From Carposina sasakii (Eukaryota > Arthropoda > Insecta > Lepidoptera > Carposinidae): a DNA stretch of 64,000 nt. The position numbers were made by a program, and so were the translations under genes. Position 1 is the stretch's first letter. Every line of letters begins with the position of its first letter. Where the stretch lies: contig CP053154.1 in assembly GCA_014607495.2 (NCBI GenBank), positions 6,572,001-6,636,000 of the forward strand. The letters run 5' to 3'. This document shows positions 45,516-57,403 of the stretch, in pieces. Under the pieces are notes generated by a model. That model saw only the letters and a program-made list of their open reading frames with translations, had not been told where the DNA came from and made no database searches.

Positions 45516-46184
45516 TATATGATTATAATCAGTGATAAGTTGCTAGCAAATCGCTTGAGAGAATGCTCGAGTTCTTTAATCGACACTGAAAATTGTTTAT
45601 TTAATCTTGTTTTATTAGATTCTTACTGTAATGTTAAAAGCGAATGTTTAAAAGCTATCGATGTTTGGAATTTATTTGACTATTTTTCTTATTTAGGCCA
45701 TTACTTTTATCTTAGATAAAATTCATTTCTAACCAACGGTAAATTTATCGTTTGAGATAAACGTTGAGCAGAATTAGTTGCTCTAAAAACGATGCAATAG
45801 CATTCATCTATCAGGCAGGACACAATAAGAAATGGTAATTTGTCCGTTCGCAATTACCGACGGTCGTCCATTGTGCGGACTGAGGATTACGGCCCGTTCA
45901 CACGCGTCCGAATTCGGATGAGGTATATCGAGATAATTATCGCATGCGAGTCACGTAGACTGCTACGAGTACGCTACGAATTGTTGTAGACACGCTACGA
46001 GGAATGCCCATATTATAGTATGAGTAAAAGTGCTGATACTGAATCTGTGCTTTTACGAAGTTGTCTGGTTTTGCTGAAGATATTTTCGAATTTGTCAAGT
46101 TTATTTTTAGTCTGTTGAAAAGTTGTTTACTTAGGGTCTTACTAATGAAAAGTTTTAAACTAGGTATAAGCTATTTATAGTTTA

Positions 46185-46320
46185 ATTTGACAGAATGGTC
46201 GATCCTGACCGTCACACTACAACCTAAACGTAAAATTAGTCCTACTTATACTTATCCCTTTCTCTCTTAGCTATTTATGTTAAGAACGGAGAGGGACAGA
46301 CCACTCGAAAGAAGGCTATT
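46185..46320 (+). repeat. Repeat pair member with 60670-60780
   Basis: Shares ATGGT(C/A)GAT..TGAC.GTCACACT, AAACGTAAA, AATT(A/G)GTCCTAC and CCCTTTCT in order with 60670-60780. Confidence 0.6.
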
Positions 46321-46919
46321 CCCTGTACAATTAAAATTATGTGTGTAAATCTGTCCTAGTATTAAACTATTGGGCTACGTTTATTGTGTAGGACCAATCT
46401 GCCGCAGTCATAACAAAAGGCACGTCGCCCGCGGCGGACAATTGTTGTTAATAGTTGATGATAACTGTCAACCAGTGCCGTGATGTTCCGCTACGTTTGC
46501 AGTCAATAATTTTATACCTTTAGGGCATGGTTACAACATGGGGTACTTGTGTATAGTTTTATGGGCGGTAACTCCCTTGGTGTTCCTTTGATTGCGGCAA
46601 GGCAACCATACTACTAGTTTCCTGTTGAGTAGGTAAATAGAATAAATAACTACTGTGCTTTTTGTTGTTATATATGAATTTCTTCGAGATATTTACTTTG
46701 ACTTTTGAATTGTCTTGTTAGATATTGGTAATCTACGAAACTGTCTTAAAATTGTAATTATTTTATAATTTCCAGCCAAGTATATTGCATAATATTGATT
46801 TTTTTAAACGATAAACCGACTTCCTCCCCTATGAGCCAAAACTCGAACTTATTAAAGTAAAATTTTGCTAAAGGTCAATATAGCTGACAATATATTGACA
46901 ATATAAGCAACATATAATT

Positions 46920-47060
46920 ACACTCCTTCTTCCTGCCCTGTTCCCAATCATTTGGGGTCGGTGCAATATGTAGGTACTCTTCTTTCATTCATCCCTATTA
47001 TCTGTCATCTCGTTATTCTCATGTCTACCTCTTCCTCTATAACCATCTTACTTCGGACAC
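46920..47060 (+). repeat. Interspersed repeat fragment (GGGGTCGGTGCAATATG family)
   Basis: Longer copy of the family at 22885-22980; continues through ATCCCTATTATCTGTCATCT and CTACCTCTTCCTCTATAACC. Confidence 0.6.
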
Positions 47061-47104
47061 GGCTTAACGCAACATATAATTTCTCGACTTAACACTTTTA
47101 TCTT

Positions 47105-47175
47105 CATCTTCATAAGTCTATTGCAGTCCACTACTAGACGTAGGCGTTCTCTCTGCCATAGGGGCATTTTGTTAC
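47105..47175 (-). mobile_element. RTE-type SINE tail fragment
   Basis: AGTCTATTGCAGTCCACTAC and AGACGTAGGCG are the complement of the tail at 33975-34236. Confidence 0.6.
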
Positions 47176-47189
47176 TAAAAAGTTCCACT

Positions 47190-47580
47190 ATCTGTTTTTC
47201 AGCGGATCCATCATCAGACCCTCGTTTCCTTCATATTATGTGTAGCTGACCAAAATCCACTATAAAAATCTAAAAACCGACTACTCGTGCTTATAATATT
47301 TGAGGATATCCCTAGATTCCTTAGAGATTCCATCATCAAATATTATGTTTTATATGTAGGTGATCAAAACGCTCAGTAAAATTATAAAAACAGACTACAT
47401 GTGCCTACAATATTTGAGGATTGCCCTCGATTTCTCCAAGATCCCATCATCAGATCCTGATATGGTGAATATGGGACCAGCTTGGAAGCATACCATAACC
47501 AACTATAAAAAATAATTAAAATCGGTTCATAAATGACGAAGTTCTGAGTTAACAGACAAAAAAAAAAACATACATACGAA
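47190..47580 (+). repeat. Interspersed repeat with three internal (ATC)CCATCATCAGATCC blocks
   Basis: A block ending in CATCATCAGACC / CCATCATCAAAT / CCCATCATCAGATCC, with TATAAAAA..GACTAC between, occurs three times. The end CGGTTCATAAATGACGAAGTTCTGAG is followed by poly-A. It resembles the 33012-33262 family. Confidence 0.6.
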
Positions 47581-47737
47581 TTGATAACCTTTTAAATCTT
47601 TATATCCCTATCAATCAATATATTTATAACACTTAACAAGTATTTACAAAATGTGTAACGCCCTAACAAAAATCCGAAATTAATTCACTACCTTAATTTA
47701 TTATGAAAGCATTATAAATAAAAAATAGTGTACAGCC

Positions 47738-47870
47738 AATTTCAATAACCGATCTCGATAGATTTTTTTCATATTTTAGATTAAATATTCCATTGTTTTC
47801 ATACAAAATTTCAAATTTGGAATCTATAAAATCCGAGGTTCATTATAATTTGTAGTATTGAAATTTGCCA
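47738..47870 (-). mobile_element. Small MITE, reverse relative of 23590-23720
   Basis: GCCAATTTCAATAACCGATCTCG to about GTAGTATTGAAATTTGCC; the complement aligns with 23590-23720, including AAATTTTGTATGAAAACAAT. Confidence 0.6.
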
Positions 47871-48012
47871 GTGATTGACTAGTTACTTAATTCATTCATT
47901 CATTTTTTGATATTTCAGTAATAAACTTCGAGAAACATAAAGATTATTTCTCTATTACCACTAGGCTTTACTATTCTCCGTTAGAAGACTGACCGGCTCC
48001 TCGTTGTTCCAG

Positions 48013-48216
48013 AAACACGGATCCCGCATGAAGTGCTCAGCCTGCAAGATCATCACGCACACAGCGTGCATCGACATTCTGCTGGACCGTGTGCAGTTCA
48101 CGTGCAAGCCCACCTTCCGAGACGTGGGCGTGCGCCAGTACCGCGAGCAGACGGTCACCCACCACCATTGGGTCCATCGCCGCTCCGAGAAGGGCAAGTG
48201 CAAGGCTTGCGGGAAG
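48013..48216 (+). CDS. rdgA: Diacylglycerol kinase (type IV), exon with C1 domain 1 end and C1 domain 2 start
   Basis: The acceptor CTCGTTGTTCCAG precedes 68 codons in phase 0, ending GGGAAG before the donor GTAGGC. The frame completes the first C1 finger (MKCSACKIITHTACI...FTCKPTFRD, giving CSAC, H-x2-C and the final Cys) and then begins the second (THHHWVHRRSEKGKCKACGK). The link DVGVRQYREQ between the fingers is characteristic of rdgA and the DGK zeta/iota class. Such C1 domains help the enzyme find the membrane; those of type IV enzymes also bind partners. The exon is GC-richer than its surroundings, as expected for coding sequence. Confidence 0.95.
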
Positions 48217-48789
48217 GTAGGCAGCGATGTATGCTTGTTTGTTGATTGTGCCGTTCCGTTAGGCGGTATAATAACAGTCGGGTATAGAACAAAGTCTTTA
48301 GATCGGTTAGGGCGACTGTAACAGTTAATCTCTTATACCTCGAATTAACCAACGCTTTAGCGAGCTTTTACATAATCTTTAGTAAACGCCCTTAAGCTTC
48401 GCTATAAACATTATTTTGTTAAATTGGATTTTTCTACATGTAAAAACTTAATAATAATTAATGAGATAAATAAATTCAATTTGATCGTAAGACTCGTTTT
48501 ATCATCAATACTTAATGGAAATTGTAATTACTAATTGAAATTTCTGTTTGTATTTTCCATAACGATATCAAATGAATGTTATCGTTATTAAATTATGAGC
48601 TCACCTGCCTTGTATTTAGTATTTTAATTAACCTACTTGGTAATTGTTAAAATTAATTAACCTACGTTTTGTAGATGAATATATTTTTTGTGTAGCAATA
48701 AAACAAAATGCATTTATAAAATATACAACATCAACGAATAAGAATAAATGTATCCCACAAAATTTATATTATCTTTGTGTTATTTATTA

Positions 48790-49121
48790 CTAGTGGACGC
48801 ATGCGACTACGTTTGCGTGGACTACAGAAAAAACAAAATGTCGAAATTTTCCGGGATAAAAACATTTTCCCGGGATAAAAAGTAGCCTATATGTTAAGTA
48901 GGAACTGTGAAACTGTCACAATATATGCCTGAAAACTGCATTGAAATCGGTTCAGCCGTTTCTGAGATTAGCGTGCACAAACAGATAAACCAACAAACAG
49001 ACAAAAATTCAAAAAATCATTCTTTTGGGTACTATTGCGTTGATAAAGGTCTCCTATAATATTTCTCAAATATCTTCCATGTACAGACAGCGATCCGTTA
49101 CATTTTTATTATATGTATAGA
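48790..49121 (-). mobile_element. Mini-Helitron
   Basis: On the minus strand: 5' TCTATACATATAATAAAAAT, 3' ...CGCATGCGTCCACTAG followed by T. It is 332 bp with A and T flanks intact. A short (GATA)n-like tract (49122-49165) follows its 5' end. Confidence 0.8.
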
Positions 49122-49165
49122 TAGATATAGATAAAATAGATAGATAGAAGATATAGAAGAATAGA
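49122..49165. repeat. Imperfect TAGA/GATA microsatellite
   Basis: TAGATATAGATAAAATAGAT and similar, next to the Helitron 5' end. Confidence 0.7.
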
Positions 49166-50637
49166 TAAGATTACCGAACAATAAATTGTTTTCATATACA
49201 AGGTGAACAAAGAAGAAACAAATATACTACATAGTTCATATAAAGATTCTTAGTTTGATCTTTCGCAAACAAAAGCCATCAAATTGAGAGGAAACTGTCT
49301 CTGACCGAGCACTTAATTGACTCCTTAGAACAGGGAACTACTTTCCTCTTGAGAGATTGACTCTTTAATAAATTAATTAGAGAACATCGAACCGGAGTAT
49401 TATACCTCATAGGTACAATGTTTACCGTCCCCGGTTAATGAGGAAAGTTGATGATTTAACGTTTAATTATTAACGTCTTTGTAAGCTAAGGTCGACGAAA
49501 TCACAGGTTACAGTATGTTTTGATAGGATAATGTAGGCTTAGGCCGCTTGTACATTTCACGTTGCTTGCCAACCTACGAGTATGTATGACTCGTAGCAAT
49601 GATAGCGGCACTTAGTGTCATCTACGAATATGTACCTATGATATGTTCAATCAAAACTTTAAAATTGCAGAAGAAGCAAAAATAGGTCACTAAAAATAGG
49701 TACAAGTATACTTGTCCAGCAGGAAACGTGTTAAAAACCAAATATTATTCTGTGCTATTTCGCCACATATACCTTATCATGTACCAGTAAGTTGTACATA
49801 GAAATATTATATTGGCAAACAAACTTGCTAGGTAGATCGTAATGTCAAGATTGTAAGCCCATGTGCACGGAAAATCCGAGGCTTTTCCAGTGTCGTTTCA
49901 CACACAACAAAATCTTGTCTAAAGATATAGGTATATTCCCGCGAGACTCAATCAAATATCAATCTCGAACCATTCTTTCTACTTAAATGTAGATTTCTAT
50001 TAAAATGCAATTATATAAAAAAAAATGGTATACTCGTAATAATGGTATTTGACATATTTCTTCCGCGGCATGAGAAAACGGCTTTAGAATCTTGATTTTG
50101 CACCCAAACTAGCAAGTTTGTTTGCCAAATATTCCTGTGCATAAATAATTTTGTTGTATAACTTGAATCACTGTAATCTACAGCCACTCCAGAGTTTTTA
50201 GCTCTAAACGAGGCGGTACCCAGTAAACATTAAGGCTGAAAAAATATCTATTAACCAGGAAATTAACAGCTAGAGGTTGTATAAACGATGTACAAAATCT
50301 TTAAAGCTGTAGTAAGACAAGATTATGTTCTATACAGTACATCTGGTTTAGGGCTGTATAAAGCCTAAATTATAACTTTTGTGCTCTAGAATTCTACTTT
50401 TGTGTAGCCTAATCCTGTACAAGAACATTTATTATTGCTATCTTCTGGTTACACTATGCAACAAATTGAAAAAAAAAAAATTCACTGGGTTCACTGTATG
50501 TAATTATGATTCACCACCTTAATACTGTTTGAAATATTGAAATAAAATTGTTGTATCACATCAAGTTTATTAGTGAAACGCATTTATTGATTTTATTTAT
50601 AATTGTACGAAATATGGACATAGATTGTTATTCTACA

Positions 50638-52330
50638 TTAAAAAAATTTTTTTTTTGAACGATTGGCTTTCCTCTTATAGTCAGTAGTGTCAGTATCCCT
50701 CTGAAGGCTCCAACAGTAATCTCCAAGCATCGCTGGCTCCCATCTACCTTGGTAACGCTTCTCATACTCTGCTATTTCTTGATGAAATCTTTCACCGTGT
50801 TCATCACTTACTGAACCCATGTTATCCGGAAAGAAACTTAAATGGGAGTGTAAGAAATGAATTTTCAATGACATATTGCATCCTAGTTTGTGATACGCAT
50901 CCAGCATCCTGTTAATTTTTTCATGAAAATCTGGTGATTTATGATTGCCGAGGAAATATTCTTGTAACGTCGACAAAAGCCACCCATGCATTTTTTTCAG
51001 TAGGACTAAGGCTCGATAAAAAGCAGGATCATTGATTATTTTTTTTATGTCAGGACCGATAAAAATTCTTCTTTAATTTTCGCTTCACTTAGCGTAGGAA
51101 ATTTTGTTTGAAGAAAAAAAATCCAGGTTTTGTCTTTGGGAAGTGCTTTTACAAATTCTTTATCAAACAAGTTTGATGTGTAACGGCGGTAAAATGATTT
51201 TCTCAGATGTACTAATGGTTCGTTTTTTACATTTTCTGAACCAATCACTAAACCAAATCTTAAAGCCATTTTGTTTAATAAAGTGTCCGAACGCGCTCTG
51301 CTATCCCATTCACAGAGAACAACAATACTTTTGTATAGCCAGTTTGCAACCCTAAAATTAAAGCCACTACCTTTAAATCTGCACATACATGCCATTTGTG
51401 GTCTACGTAATTGAATTCTTTTCCAGAATTTGTTTTAAAATATCGTAAGTTTCTTTTAAGTGAGCGCCGTACGCTACAGGCAAAGATGGAAGTATATTGC
51501 CATTATGGAGTAAAACTGCCCTTTAAACTTCGCTTTGATCCGTCAATAAACAATCTCCACTCTTCTGATATATGTTTGTGACCTAATGCTGACATTATCC
51601 ATCAATATTATTGCAAAACACTAATTCATCTTCTTTTGAATAAAAGGTAGCTAAAGAAATGTGACGTTTTCGATATGTTGTAATCTTAACTCCAGTTTGC
51701 AATAGATTTCATTGTTTTAATCTCGAACCTAATATTTCAGATTTTTCTTTGGTCAAATCTAAATCTCTGACAAGGTTATTTAATCTGATTGGTTAATTCA
51801 AATGTGGTTCTGCCACTTTTTTCATCTACAAATACCTCTCCACTATTAGAAGGGACGGCTCGTCTTTTTCTTCCATAAAACTAGATAAACTTGATGAACT
51901 AGAAAATCTTGATGAACTAGAAAATCTTTCCGGTACTGGAATATCTGGAGAATGTGTAAGCGGCATTGACACTGATGACACATTAGCATATTTCACGAAT
52001 GTTTTGATTTTTTTGAAAAACCTTTCAAAGTTGTTAAACAGAAGTAACAGTCGTCTACGTGATTTTTGGGTTCACGCCACTGCATTGGTATACCAAAGGC
52101 ATCTGTTTAATATTACCCTTGTGCCAACCCGTCAAATATTTGTAGCATTTTAAACAACATATTTTTAGGCACCCACGATTTTGTCTTTTTTATTTTAATA
52201 GCAATTTTAAAATAAGCTTCATAACACGTCTCAAACAGAGGCGAAATTGGCTTTTTTTTTCACTTTTAGGAGTAAATTGACCACAAACATAACAAAATAA
52301 GTCAGGAGAATTAGCACAAACACGCGGCAT
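50638..52330 (-). pseudogene. Broken intronless copy of an uncharacterised arthropod multicopy protein (MPRxC...FCYVCG family)
   Basis: Read on the minus strand from an ATG at 52330 the sequence starts MPRVCANSPDLFCYVCGQFT, then around 52050-52110 a MQWREPKNHVDDCYFC block. Further on come KWHVCADLKVVALILG and LCEWDSRAR, then LPPL-like and FP.LSEAKIKEE segments. The last part is the best preserved (50638-50991): HGWLLSTLQEYFLG, MSLKIHFLHSHLSFFPDNMG, SDEHGERFHQEIAEYEKRYQ and MLGDYCWSLQRDT. I recognise this order of motifs from a large family of unnamed proteins in arthropods. CxxC pairs near the start and after WREP suggest an N-terminal zinc-binding module; no enzyme function is known to me. 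At least five frameshifts or stops separate the pieces, so it is dead. No introns remain between conserved segments. Confidence 0.78.
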
Positions 52331-53012
52331 TTTGTAGATTTATAAGTAATCTAAATGTTTTTTGATGACTTTTGTACACATCAATAATAAAATTTTTATA
52401 ACTACCCTCAACCAAATGTTGCGGCGGAACGTGAATAAAGAAAGATTTCTATTATTTATGTTTTGGGACGTGATACAAAGTTATGAATTTGTTTTCTGTT
52501 GTTTACTAAGTATACCTAATACGAATCATCACTCGGGGTATCAGTGATTTTTTTGGTGTTGCATAGTGATCGGTATACGAGTATAATTAATCTGTAGTAC
52601 AGGCATCTATAAGGCTTGATAATAGCTGTTCTATAGTTATCTAAGAATCCTCTATAAAGCAAATTTCTGTACAATAGTGTAATAAATGCTGTCAACTGCA
52701 ATAGAGTAAAAACTTATCTTATTCTAAAGCTAACTCTATAATCGTAAATTTTCCCTATAGTACAGTGTACCAGTAGATCATTATAACGTTGATAGAGTTT
52801 CAAAAGATAATAATGCAGCTTATCGAATGAATAGTTTCATGCCTAGGTAAAACTGGTGTACCCAAATGTCAGTTATGCCTAGTTAGTTATTTATTGTGTT
52901 CGTTGTGAATTTATTTTGCAAGAGTAAAAAATGGATATTGAACCATGGAAATATTAATAACAATTTTTGAGATGTTATATTCACTAAACGTATTCTTTTA
53001 TGCAGCTACTAT

Positions 53013-53282
53013 TCTTTTAGCCGCGTGGTGCCGGCAGAGTAGAATTCGTGCCACCCCATGTCTGCCCGTGGGTATCGTACGAGGCGATTAAGGGTTTCCG
53101 GGAGGTGGGCAGTGGCGCCTTCCGTGTTGACAACATAGTCCAAAAATATAAACTGCGGTCACCAACCCGCCTGCCCAGCGTGGTGAGTATGGGCAAATAC
53201 CCCCCATGGCAGTCTTGTGGCGTGCCCTGGGGGAGGCCTACGTCCAGCAGTGGACTGCAATAGGCTGATGATGATGATGATG
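53013..53282 (+). mobile_element. SINE with RTE-type tail and 36-bp target duplication
   Basis: Begins TCTTTTAGCCGCGTGGTGCC and ends GGCCTACGTCCAGCAGTGGA...AGGCTGATGATGATGATGAT. The 36 bp before it (52977-53012, starting ATATTCACTAAACG) are repeated exactly after it (53283-53318). It is a complete and fairly young copy. The short ORF across it is incidental. Confidence 0.9.
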
Positions 53283-54266
53283 ATATTCACTAAACGTATT
53301 CTTTTATGCAGCTACTATAGTAATTCAATTCTAATGTTCAGTCAATGTTACTCTTTAGGCTGTTGTTTATTCTTGAAATACATCTTGTTCAGCAAGAAGC
53401 TTCATAGAGCAACAGATCTATAACTGAGACGCCATTAAACTGTAACCAAAAAATCATGATATCATAAATTTTGTAAAATATTTACGTAAATTTTTGATGT
53501 CATTGGCGTTATTTACACATAATTATACCTGAGTACCATACAAAATTATTATTTTTAGCAATAGAAAAAGTACTGCGAACTTATATAACTACTCTTAAGT
53601 TAATTACACGGTTCTATTATATTATTACTGAAATACATTCTTTCGAAAATATCTATATTTCGTGAGCGAATGAGTTTTGGCTTACTATTAGCATACATAT
53701 TCACAAAGAAATAGCAGCCGCAAAAAAAATAACGATCAAGAAACGAATAATGCGTACATAGGTACCACGCAGTAAATAATATTTATTCACTTTACAAATT
53801 AAAATATTATGGCCACAGCATGTCAGATGATCGATGAATAAATAATATGGAAAAAGGAAAGGAAAATAAGTATGGAAGGACTCAAACCACGAACATAATT
53901 TTATACTTTTATTTAAAATTTAAGACGAATCGCTAAAATTGGCATTAGTTAAGTCGATTTTTCTCAGCCATTACAATATATAGGAAAGTGATATTTAATA
54001 ATCGAATTATACACTATATTATCTCAGTTTCTGTGGTGGCAGAAACACGATTTAATTACATTTTTTGTTCACTATGGGTGCGCCCACCACCGGGCCCTAC
54101 ACCCTCCACTGACCCTCGGATCTGATAACTCATATCATAAAACCAGACCCGAGCACCTAGTATGCAAGACGATACATTGCACCATTCCGAAATCAAAAAC
54201 TAGATAAATAATCTACATATGTTTCGCCAACAACCGTGGCATCCTCAGGATTATAGAAATTAGTAA

Positions 54267-54324
54267 ACCACTAATTATTATGAACCTAGGTGTTGGGTTT
54301 TAGAGGTTCATAATAATTAGTGGT
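54267..54324. repeat. Perfect 21-bp inverted repeat, 16-nt loop
   Basis: The arm ACCACTAATTATTATGAACC(T) at 54267-54287 has its exact complement at 54304-54324. A (TA)n tract follows 30 bp downstream. Confidence 0.88.
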
Positions 54325-54350
54325 AATATAATATATAGGTATAATATAAT

Positions 54351-54353
<3 letters not shown>

Positions 54354-54408
<55 letters not shown>
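54354..54408. repeat. (TA)n microsatellite
   Basis: About 27 uninterrupted AT dinucleotides. Confidence 0.95.
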
Positions 54409-54411
<3 letters not shown>

Positions 54412-55737
54412 AACTATAACCTTTAGGATCACATGTCTTGACAAAATTGAAATTTTCCAATTAAGTTAATTAGAATTTAATTAAACATAGCACCAGTATA
54501 AGCGGCTTTGTGGCAGTATTAAGTTACTTCCTGCCTCGTATTAAGGTTGCAGCGTTTAGGGTGGTTGAGGCGTTGTCTAATCCCATGTGTCAAAATTACA
54601 ATAATTGTTTTTTATATAGAAAAAATAAAACAGATTACACATATGGGAGTTGTCAAATGCAATAGCAATTCAGACGCGTAGATGCACGAAGTACAATACA
54701 TTACTATTTTAAGCAGTTTAATTTCTTTATTTGTTTGTTTGACCGATAAGGAAAAAAGATAAAGGTAGAATTAGGCAGCAATTTAATTATATCACTATCT
54801 TTAACATTCTATTAGTTAATATAAAAGATGTCTTTAGTTATGTACCTACCTAAGGTCGCATTAACGTTATTAAGATTTTTCTCTAAATAGCACCTCAGTT
54901 CAGTCCTCAGTTCTAGCGATGGCACCTCATTACATGCTTTCGACGCCAAACCGCGATCGCATGGGTGCAATATAGCCAAAGACGTGATAAATAGGGTTAC
55001 ATACGTGATAAATACTCGTAGCAGCTCACTTTGACATTTAATAACCACGGTAGTAAACTTGTGTAACGTTGCGCTTACATTTTTTCTATTTGATGTTATC
55101 GCACCAGCTTTATTTCGTAAGCTCTAAACGAACAACTAATTCTAGTCATTATTTATTTATTAATTCTGTAGATTTAGTTAATTTCAATGTGTTTTTATTA
55201 TATTTCCTTTCGTAGCGTTTTAAACTAAAGGCGTATTATATTATTTTTAGTCAATGTTATGCACTCATTTGATTTTGCGTCCGTACCTATAATAATTAAA
55301 AAAACTCGTATCTTTCCTCCTGTATTCCCATTCAAGAATTATTTGGAAGGATTGAAAAAAAGCAACTGAACGTGTTTCCACGAAGCCTTCATGTTGATAC
55401 CGCATCAGCTTTGAATAAGCTAGAATGACGCACACATCTCATGAATGAATGATACGAGTGTCAGCGGCCATGGCCATGAATGTAAAGGAAGAACAGCCAG
55501 GAGTTGGGCTAACCGCGTGTATTTCGTAGAAAATAGTGTCGTGCCTTTAGGAGGGTCACAGGCAGCAGGAATCAGGATAGATTATGATGACAGGCAAATA
55601 TAACTCGATATTAGTCTATATTGGTATTGCCGGTGATAGCCGATTGTTAAGTGCGCCTTTCGGTCGGAAGGACTCTACAGATTTTAATTTTAAAATTTCC
55701 ACTTTACTAACCTACCCGAGAAGGGTTGGCGCCAGGC

Positions 55738-55850
55738 AGAGACAGCCGGCCGTAAAACAAACGCCAAATCCTTGGCTTTATGAGTTTCGAAATAAACGCC
55801 GACCCCATTACAACGGTATAAGGGCAGAAAGATGGTGATTAATCTACATT
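55738..55850 (+). repeat. Interspersed repeat copy, matches 8803-8920
   Basis: Contains GACAGCCGGCCGTAAAACAA, CGCCAAATCCTTGGC, GTTTCGAAATAAACGCC and CGGTATAAGGGCAGAAAG. ORFs on either strand here are repeat sequence. Confidence 0.65.
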
Positions 55851-56306
55851 GGTGGTTGCAGGTACATATTGTGGTGAAGATTTTCTGCACCTCCTGAATG
55901 TCCTTCCTTTGTGACCGTGACAGCATGTCGAGTAGTAAACGTTTCTGTTTCATGGCTCGGTCGTCGCGTGCAATGGACGTGTTCCGCAAAATTAAAACTA
56001 CATTTTTAATGACCTGTTAGCATATTGCCCGCATCGTAGGCCGCATTCACGATTTTCACATATGCCTTAGTACTAGTAACTGGGTTTTCAGGTTACGTGG
56101 GTGTTTTGCGTTTCACCTATGCGCTTTTAACTTTTTATTTGTTCATTTTCTGCGTACCTATAAATAAAGCTCGCTCGTTGGAACTTTACTGGGTTCGACG
56201 TTTGGCCTTTCGCAATTTTATATTTCTAACATTTTTTTCTCTGAGCTATGAACTGCAATAAATAAAGAGGCATTCCAACATTTATGTAAATGTAGGTATG
56301 ACTAGA

Positions 56307-56560
56307 CTAGCCGCCCACGACTCAGTCTGTAAACTTAGATTTCTCGTTTTCCCGTTCCTATGGGAATTTACGGAATTACCCCTAAACAAGGAATATTCTG
56401 GTACATTTATATATTCTATTTGCAATATCACTGTAATGCTTATACTTAGTGCCTCCCCTATAAATAATAATGTACAGTGGAAACTTACCTTGGTACAACC
56501 AATATGTACCGCGCACGAAAAATATTGTGGAAAAATAACTAGTACATATAACCAAACAGT
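56307..56560 (-). mobile_element. Helitron 3'-end remnant (left limit firm, right limit uncertain)
   Basis: On the minus strand it ends GAGTCGTGGGCGGCTAG followed by T. It includes a TTCCCATAGGAACGGGAAAA block resembling the minisatellite core of the Helitron at 42016-43720. The 88-codon + strand ORF is therefore not a gene. Confidence 0.55.
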
Positions 56561-57210
56561 ATGATACTCGTAAAAACAGCAAAATCCAATTTCTTCGTAC
56601 CACGTTTAACAATTATTTTCTGTCGACTAATTGATATGCCCCGTAGTTTTTAACAATATGCATTTTGAAGCCCGATGTTTTTTTAACTGTGTGTTTGTCC
56701 ACGTACCCTGTTTAGTTTTATTACTTTTTTTACATGCATGTTTGTTGCACGATGTTTTGTTATGACAGTCTCTACGGTGGGGATGCTGCGGCTGGTGTCT
56801 GTCCCAGCGACAAGATTCCATAGACACAGGATGTACTGAGACCTTTAAGTACGTCAATGATACAGATCGAGTCACCGACACGGAAAGAGTGGGTATACGA
56901 GTACAACTACAGTGCATGATACGCTCCATGTTGCTTTTAACACTAAAATGCAAACGGTTGTGGTAAAGCTTGGTAGATAATTATATCGTACTTAGTAGGT
57001 AGGAATAATATCATTTTGGTGACGGTGTGTTTATATAAAACCGCACAGGTCAGGTTAAATTACGCAATAATATCAAATTGTATGAAAGCATCAAGCAGCT
57101 GTGACTAACACAAATTAACATACGTAAATAAATAACATAAATATAACGATGTATTTTAGCCATTTTATAATTATATAAACTTACTATTATGATAAAATGA
57201 TTGTCCACAG

Positions 57211-57340
57211 TCTTTGCAAGCGAAGCTGTCATTCAGCTCTAAAGAAATAGTGGCACTGAGCTGTTCGTGGTGCAAGGATGCCTACCACAACAAGGAGAGC
57301 TGCTTCAACCTGCAGAGAATAGGAGAGGAATGCGCACTTG
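57211..57340 (+). CDS. rdgA: Diacylglycerol kinase (type IV), exon completing C1 domain 2
   Basis: After the acceptor TTGTCCACAG, phase 0 gives 43 codons plus one base: [20 protein letters not shown], then [12 protein letters not shown] and [16 protein letters not shown]-x4-C and the final Cys (EEC) complete the zinc ligands of the second C1 domain, whose first Cys pair (CKAC) lies at the end of the previous exon. The K-F/L-x-SKEIVA.SCSWC.xxYH signature is specific to type IV kinases. The donor is G|GTAATC, with T instead of the usual G at +5; Helitron sequence starts exactly there (57345). Confidence 0.95.
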
Positions 57341-57403
57341 GTAATCTTTATATATAAAAATCTTCTGTTCATGTGTTTGTAATGGATTTCCCTCTAAACC
57401 GCT

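Noticed and set aside
48033..48245. 70-codon + strand ORF and minus ORFs over the C1 exon
   Set aside because: Shadows in other frames of the kinase exon 48013-48216.
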